Source: Frankiaceae bacterium
GTDB lineage: Bacteria; Actinomycetota; Actinomycetes; JADGOU01
Assembly (NCBI GenBank): GCA_017882835.1
Contig: JADGOU010000108.1
Coordinates: 1-8,626, forward strand
DNA length: 8,626 nucleotides
Reading direction: 5' to 3'
Below the pieces are notes generated by a model. The model did not search any database. It was not told the DNA's origin and saw nothing but the letters and a program-made list of their open reading frames with translations. Positions 5,582-8,626 of this stretch are shown in pieces. Position 1 is the first letter of the stretch; every line of letters begins with the position of its first letter. The position numbers and the translations under genes were made by a program.

Positions 5582-6646
5582 ATGAAGGCGCTCGTGCTTT
5601 CGGGCGGCGCTGGCACCCGGTTGCGGCCGATCACGCACACCTCGGCCAAGCAGCTGGTGCCGGTGGCCAACAAACCTGTCCTGTTCTACGGCCTGGAGGC
5701 GATCCGGGACGCTGGCGTCACCGAGGTCGGCATCATCGTCGGCGACACCGAGGCCGAGATCCGCGCGGCCGTCGGCGACGGCTCCGCGTTGGGGATTCGG
5801 GCGACGTACATCCGGCAGCAGGCCCCACTGGGCCTGGCGCACTGCGTGCTCATCGCCCGGGACTTCCTCGGCGACGACGACTTCGTCATGTACCTGGGCG
5901 ACAACTTCATCATCGGCGGTATCAGCGACCTGGTCCGGGACTTCACCGCGGGGGGCTACGCCGCCCAGATCCTGCTCACCAAGGTGGCGAACCCGTCGCA
6001 GTTCGGCGTGGCCGAGCTCAGTCCCGAGGGCCGGGTCACCACGCTGGTGGAGAAGCCGAAAGACCCGCGCAGCGACCTGGCGCTCGTTGGCGTCTACATG
6101 TTCCGGCCGGTGATACACGAGGCGGTGCGCGCCATTGCGCCGTCGGGGCGTGGCGAGCTGGAGATCACCGACGCTATCCAGTGGCTGATCGACTCCGGCG
6201 AGGACGTCCGGCCGCACCTGGTCAGCGGCTACTGGAAAGACACCGGCCGGCTCGAGGACATGCTCGAGTGCAACCGCAAGGTGCTGGAGAGCATCGAGCC
6301 GGCGGTGCGCGGCGAGGTCGACCCGGCCAGCCAGGTGATCGGGCGCGTCGTGGTGGAGGAAGGCGCCTCGATCGTGCGCTCCGTCGTGCGCGGACCGGCG
6401 ATCATCGGCCGGGGTACGCGGATAGTTGACGCCTACGTCGGCCCGTTCACCTCCATCTACACCGGCTGCACCATCGAGCGGACCGAGATCGAGCACTCGA
6501 TCATCCTGGAGTCCTGCACGATCCGGGGGATCTCCCGGATCGAGGACTCGCTGATCGGCAAAGAGGTCGAGGTCGTCCAGTCGGCCGTGCGCCCGCGTGC
6601 GCACCGACTGATGCTCGGCGACCACTCCCGGGTGTCGATCGCCTGA
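5582..6646 (+). CDS. rmlA: Glucose-1-phosphate thymidylyltransferase, long form
   Basis: This 354-residue enzyme catalyses the first step of dTDP-L-rhamnose synthesis, forming dTDP-glucose and pyrophosphate from glucose-1-phosphate and dTTP. The nucleotidyltransferase domain (1-235) has the signature GGAGTRLRPIT (8-18) followed by K23, YLGDN (104-108) with the metal-binding Asp, EKPK (157-160), GELEITDAI (191-199) and KDTGR (219-223). Unlike the roughly 290-residue short RmlA, it continues with a left-handed beta-helix of hexapeptide-like repeats (about 245-335). This marks it as the long, StrD-type form found in actinobacteria and in many deoxysugar antibiotic clusters. The chosen ATG begins the canonical MKALVLSGGAGTR. 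The frame is open further upstream, but that extension lies over the divergent promoter and the transporter start. It is followed 38 bp later by rmlB. Confidence 0.95.
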   Translation: MKALVLSGGAGTRLRPITHTSAKQLVPVANKPVLFYGLEAIRDAGVTEVGIIVGDTEAEIRAAVGDGSALGIRATYIRQQAPLGLAHCVLIARDFLGDDDFVMYLGDNFIIGGISDLVRDFTAGGYAAQILLTKVANPSQFGVAELSPEGRVTTLVEKPKDPRSDLALVGVYMFRPVIHEAVRAIAPSGRGELEITDAIQWLIDSGEDVRPHLVSGYWKDTGRLEDMLECNRKVLESIEPAVRGEVDPASQVIGRVVVEEGASIVRSVVRGPAIIGRGTRIVDAYVGPFTSIYTGCTIERTEIEHSIILESCTIRGISRIEDSLIGKEVEVVQSAVRPRAHRLMLGDHSRVSIA

Positions 6647-6671
6647 CCGCAGTTCTGTCGGCTCCAGGCGA

Positions 6672-6677
6672 TACGGT
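6672..6677 (+). promoter_or_regulatory. Candidate -10 box for a leaderless rmlB transcript
   Basis: TACGGT matches TANNNT and ends 7 nt before the rmlB ATG at 6685, the spacing expected when transcription starts at or next to the start codon. No Shine-Dalgarno sequence is seen in the 38-bp rmlA-rmlB gap; the only AGG is 17 nt from the ATG. A -35 match is poor. Read-through from rmlA is also possible. Confidence 0.4.
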
Positions 6678-6684
6678 CACCTGC

Positions 6685-7725
6685 ATGCGACTGCTCGTCA
6701 CCGGCGGTGCCGGGTTCATTGGCTCGCACTACGTCCGCACGCTGCTCCAGGGCGGGTACGCCGGTCATGCCGCCGGTTATGCCGACGCCGAGGTGACGAT
6801 CTACGACAAGCTGACCTACGCCGGCAACCTGGCGAACCTGGAGCCGGTCGCCACTCACCCGGGCTACCGGTTCGTGCAAGGCGACATCATCGACGCCCGG
6901 CTGCTCGACGAGGTGCTGCCCGGGCACGACGCGGTGCTCAACTTCGCCGCCGAAACCCACGTCGACCGCTCGATCTTGGGGGCGGCCGACTTCGTCGTCA
7001 CCAACGTGCTGGGCGCGCAGACGCTGTTCGACGCCTGCTTGCGGGCCGACGTTCCGCGGGTCGTGCACATCTCCACCGACGAGGTGTACGGGTCGATCGC
7101 CGAAGGGTCCTTCCGGGAGACCGACCCGCTGCTGCCCAACTCGCCGTACAGCGCGGCCAAGGCCGGCGGCGACCTGCTCGCCCGGGCCTACGCCGTGACC
7201 CACGGGCTCAACGTGAGCATCACCCGGTGCACCAACAACTACGGGCCGTACCACTTCCCGGAGAAGGTCATCCCGCTGTTCGTGACCAACCTGCTCGACG
7301 GCCAACCGGTGCCGCTGTACGGCGACGGCCTGAACGTGCGGGACTGGCTGCACGTCGACGACCACTGCCGGGGCATCCAACTGGTGCTCGAGCGCGGCGA
7401 ACCGGGGGAGATCTACAACATCGGTGGGGGCACCGAGCTGACCAACCGAGAGCTGACCGAACGGCTGCTGACTGCCTGCGGTCGGGACGCCTCGTTCATC
7501 ACCTACGTCGAGGACCGCAAGGGCCACGATCGTCGGTACTCCATCGACGGCGCGAAGCTGGCCGCGCTCGGGTACGCCCCCCGGATCGACTTCGAGCGCG
7601 GACTGGCCGACGTGGTGGTCTGGTATCGCGAGCACCGGGACTGGTGGGAGCCGCTCAAGGGCCGGGCGGCGTTGCCGGGCGCGCCGGCCGCGATGGCCGC
7701 GCCGGCCGCGGCGGGCGCCCGGTGA
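6685..7725 (+). CDS. rmlB: dTDP-glucose 4,6-dehydratase
   Basis: This 346-residue short-chain dehydrogenase/reductase converts dTDP-glucose to dTDP-4-keto-6-deoxyglucose using bound NAD, the second step of dTDP-rhamnose synthesis. Visible features are the NAD-binding GGAGFIGS (7-14), DKLTYAGNLANL (41-52), NFAAETHVDRSI (86-97), the catalytic STDEVYG (130-136) with Thr131, Asp132 and Glu133, the YSAAK catalytic Tyr155/Lys159 pair, and the substrate-binding TNNYGPYHFPEK (183-194). Length and motifs are normal. The last 18 residues form an Ala/Pro-rich tail (from about 329) beyond the usual fold. The gene starts with ATG 38 bp after rmlA, without a ribosome binding site. Its TGA overlaps the rmlD GTG (GTGA, 7722-7725), so rmlB and rmlD are probably translationally coupled. 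Confidence 0.97.
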   Translation: MRLLVTGGAGFIGSHYVRTLLQGGYAGHAAGYADAEVTIYDKLTYAGNLANLEPVATHPGYRFVQGDIIDARLLDEVLPGHDAVLNFAAETHVDRSILGAADFVVTNVLGAQTLFDACLRADVPRVVHISTDEVYGSIAEGSFRETDPLLPNSPYSAAKAGGDLLARAYAVTHGLNVSITRCTNNYGPYHFPEKVIPLFVTNLLDGQPVPLYGDGLNVRDWLHVDDHCRGIQLVLERGEPGEIYNIGGGTELTNRELTERLLTACGRDASFITYVEDRKGHDRRYSIDGAKLAALGYAPRIDFERGLADVVVWYREHRDWWEPLKGRAALPGAPAAMAAPAAAGAR

Positions 7726-8626
7726 CCCGATGGCTGGTCACCGGGGCGGCCGGGCAGCTCGGCTCCGACTTGCAGCGACTGTTAGCCGGGGCCGACGTGA
7801 CGGCCATCGACCTGCCGGAGCTCGACCTCACCGACGGCGCGGCGGTGGCCGACTTCGTCCGGAATTGGGCGGCCGGAGGCTCGGCGGCCGGTGGCTCGGG
7901 GCCCGGACACCTGCTGGTGGTCGTCAACGCCGCCGCCTGGACCAACGTCGACGGGGCGGAGGAGCACGAGGACACCGCCCACCGGGTCAACGCCGAGGTG
8001 CCCGGCTACCTGGCGGCGGCCGGCGCGACCGCCGGCGCCACAATGATCCACATCTCGACCGACTACGTCTTCGCCGGGGACGCCACCGTGCCGTACGAGG
8101 TGGACGCCCCGGTCGCCCCCCGCAGCGCCTACGGCCGGACCAAGGCGGCGGGCGAGCGGGCGGTGCTCGACCCGGCCACCGGCTCCGGAGCCCAGGCCTA
8201 CGTCGTGCGCACCGCCTGGGTGTACGGCGAGACCGGCACGAACTTCGTCAAGACGATGGTCCGGTTGGAGCGCGAGCGAGAGACCGTCTCGGTGGTCGAC
8301 GACCAGCAGGGCTCTCCGACTTGGTCCCGGCACCTGGCCGCTGGGCTGATCGAGCTGGCCGGGTCGAATGCGCCGGCCGGGATCTACCACTGCACCGGCG
8401 GCGGGCACACGACCTGGTACGGCTTCACCCAAGCGATCTTCGAAGAGCTGGACGCCGACCCGGCGCGGGTGCTGCCCACGACGACGGCGGCGTTCCCCCG
8501 GCCGGCCCCGCGCCCGGCGTACAGCGTGCTGTCGGACGCCGCCTGGCGCGCCGCCGGCCTGACCCCGATGCCGCTCTGGCGGGACGCCCTGCGGGAGGCG
8601 TTCGCACTGCCGGGGGATCCCTGGCG
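7722..8626 (+). CDS. rmlD: dTDP-4-dehydrorhamnose reductase (3' end beyond window)
   Basis: This open frame has a GTG start and no stop before the window edge: 301 codons plus two bases are present, about the full length of the family. RmlD reduces dTDP-4-keto-L-rhamnose to dTDP-L-rhamnose with NAD(P)H, the last pathway step. Visible features are the nucleotide-binding TGAAGQLGSDL (7-17), VVNAAAWTNVDGAE (68-80), the catalytic ISTDYVFAG (111-119) with Thr113/Asp114, SAYGRTKAAGE (136-145) with Tyr137/Lys141, RTAWVYGETGTNFVKTM (163-179), DDQQGSPTW (193-201) and RPAPRPAYSVL (260-270). The GTG lies in the GTGA overlap with rmlB. A Gly/Ala/Ser-rich insert (50-62) contains a 15-bp tandem duplication, and codon 21 is TTA, rare in such DNA. 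The next gene is unseen and could be rmlC or a glycosyltransferase gene. Confidence 0.95.
   Translation, partial: MTRWLVTGAAGQLGSDLQRLLAGADVTAIDLPELDLTDGAAVADFVRNWAAGGSAAGGSGPGHLLVVVNAAAWTNVDGAEEHEDTAHRVNAEVPGYLAAAGATAGATMIHISTDYVFAGDATVPYEVDAPVAPRSAYGRTKAAGERAVLDPATGSGAQAYVVRTAWVYGETGTNFVKTMVRLERERETVSVVDDQQGSPTWSRHLAAGLIELAGSNAPAGIYHCTGGGHTTWYGFTQAIFEELDADPARVLPTTTAAFPRPAPRPAYSVLSDAAWRAAGLTPMPLWRDALREAFALPGDPW
7869..7898 (+). repeat. 15-bp tandem duplication inside rmlD
   Basis: Two consecutive 15-base units, at 7869-7883 and 7884-7898, differ at one position (GGA versus GGT) and both encode AAGGS. They lengthen a flexible loop between the second and third strands of the Rossmann fold, so the duplication stays in frame and is probably neutral. 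Confidence 0.7.

Noticed and set aside
5446..5673. 76-residue upstream extension of the MFS transporter to a TTG start
   Set aside because: It overlaps the start of rmlA on the other strand, is Arg/Pro-rich, and a GTG with AGGA at proper spacing lies at 5445.
5567..6625. 352-codon minus-strand frame opposite rmlA
   Set aside because: It is the antisense shadow of rmlA, with His/Asp/Val-rich composition and no recognisable family motif.
6457..7635. 392-codon minus-strand frame opposite rmlB
   Set aside because: It is the antisense shadow of rmlA and rmlB, with no domain signature.

Overview
The window is high-GC DNA with GTG and TTG starts, 4-bp stop/start overlaps and antisense open frames hundreds of codons long. 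Its gene content (an LCP-family cell-wall ligase next to a TIGR03089 gene, and a dTDP-rhamnose gene set) points to a chromosomal region of an actinomycete. I cannot name the genus. I see no transposase, integrase, tRNA, rRNA, CRISPR array or plasmid function.

Layout. Positions 1-5445 hold four genes on the minus strand. In transcription order they are an MFS efflux-type transporter (5445-4144), a membrane-bound diguanylate cyclase with an intact GGEEF and I-site (3789-2530), an LCP (LytR-CpsA-Psr) cell-wall ligase (2369-822), and a TIGR03089 protein related to the N-terminal part of acyl-adenylating enzymes (825-1). The last two overlap by ATGA and are probably translationally coupled. Positions 5582-8626 hold three genes on the plus strand: rmlA (long form), rmlB and rmlD. 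rmlB and rmlD overlap by GTGA. rmlD runs off the right edge, almost at its normal length. rmlC is not in the window.

How the genes work together. RmlA, RmlB and RmlD carry out steps 1, 2 and 4 of dTDP-L-rhamnose synthesis from glucose-1-phosphate. LCP enzymes attach glycopolymers to peptidoglycan. In mycobacteria, as I recall, rmlD lies beside an LCP gene and a TIGR03089 gene, so this window looks like an enlarged version of that envelope locus. The cyclase and the transporter lie between the two halves, and nothing in the sequence shows a functional link between them and the envelope genes.

Non-coding parts. The 354-bp gap 3790-4143 is the least ordinary stretch. It holds a candidate promoter for the cyclase gene, a palindrome/direct-repeat cluster, an AT-rich patch, and two copies of a 38-bp direct repeat. 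On the plus strand each copy spans a Shine-Dalgarno sequence, an ATG, seven codons (MRGADWA or MRGADWC) and a TGA. The 160-bp gap 2370-2529 holds a bulged hairpin after the cyclase gene and a strong ribosome binding site for the LCP gene. The 136-bp divergent gap 5446-5581 holds the starts of the transporter gene and rmlA. rmlA and rmlB each have a TANNNT box 7-8 nt before the ATG, which suggests leaderless or near-leaderless transcripts. Apart from the repeated mini-ORF the window is fairly ordinary, and I do not see a clear new multi-gene system.
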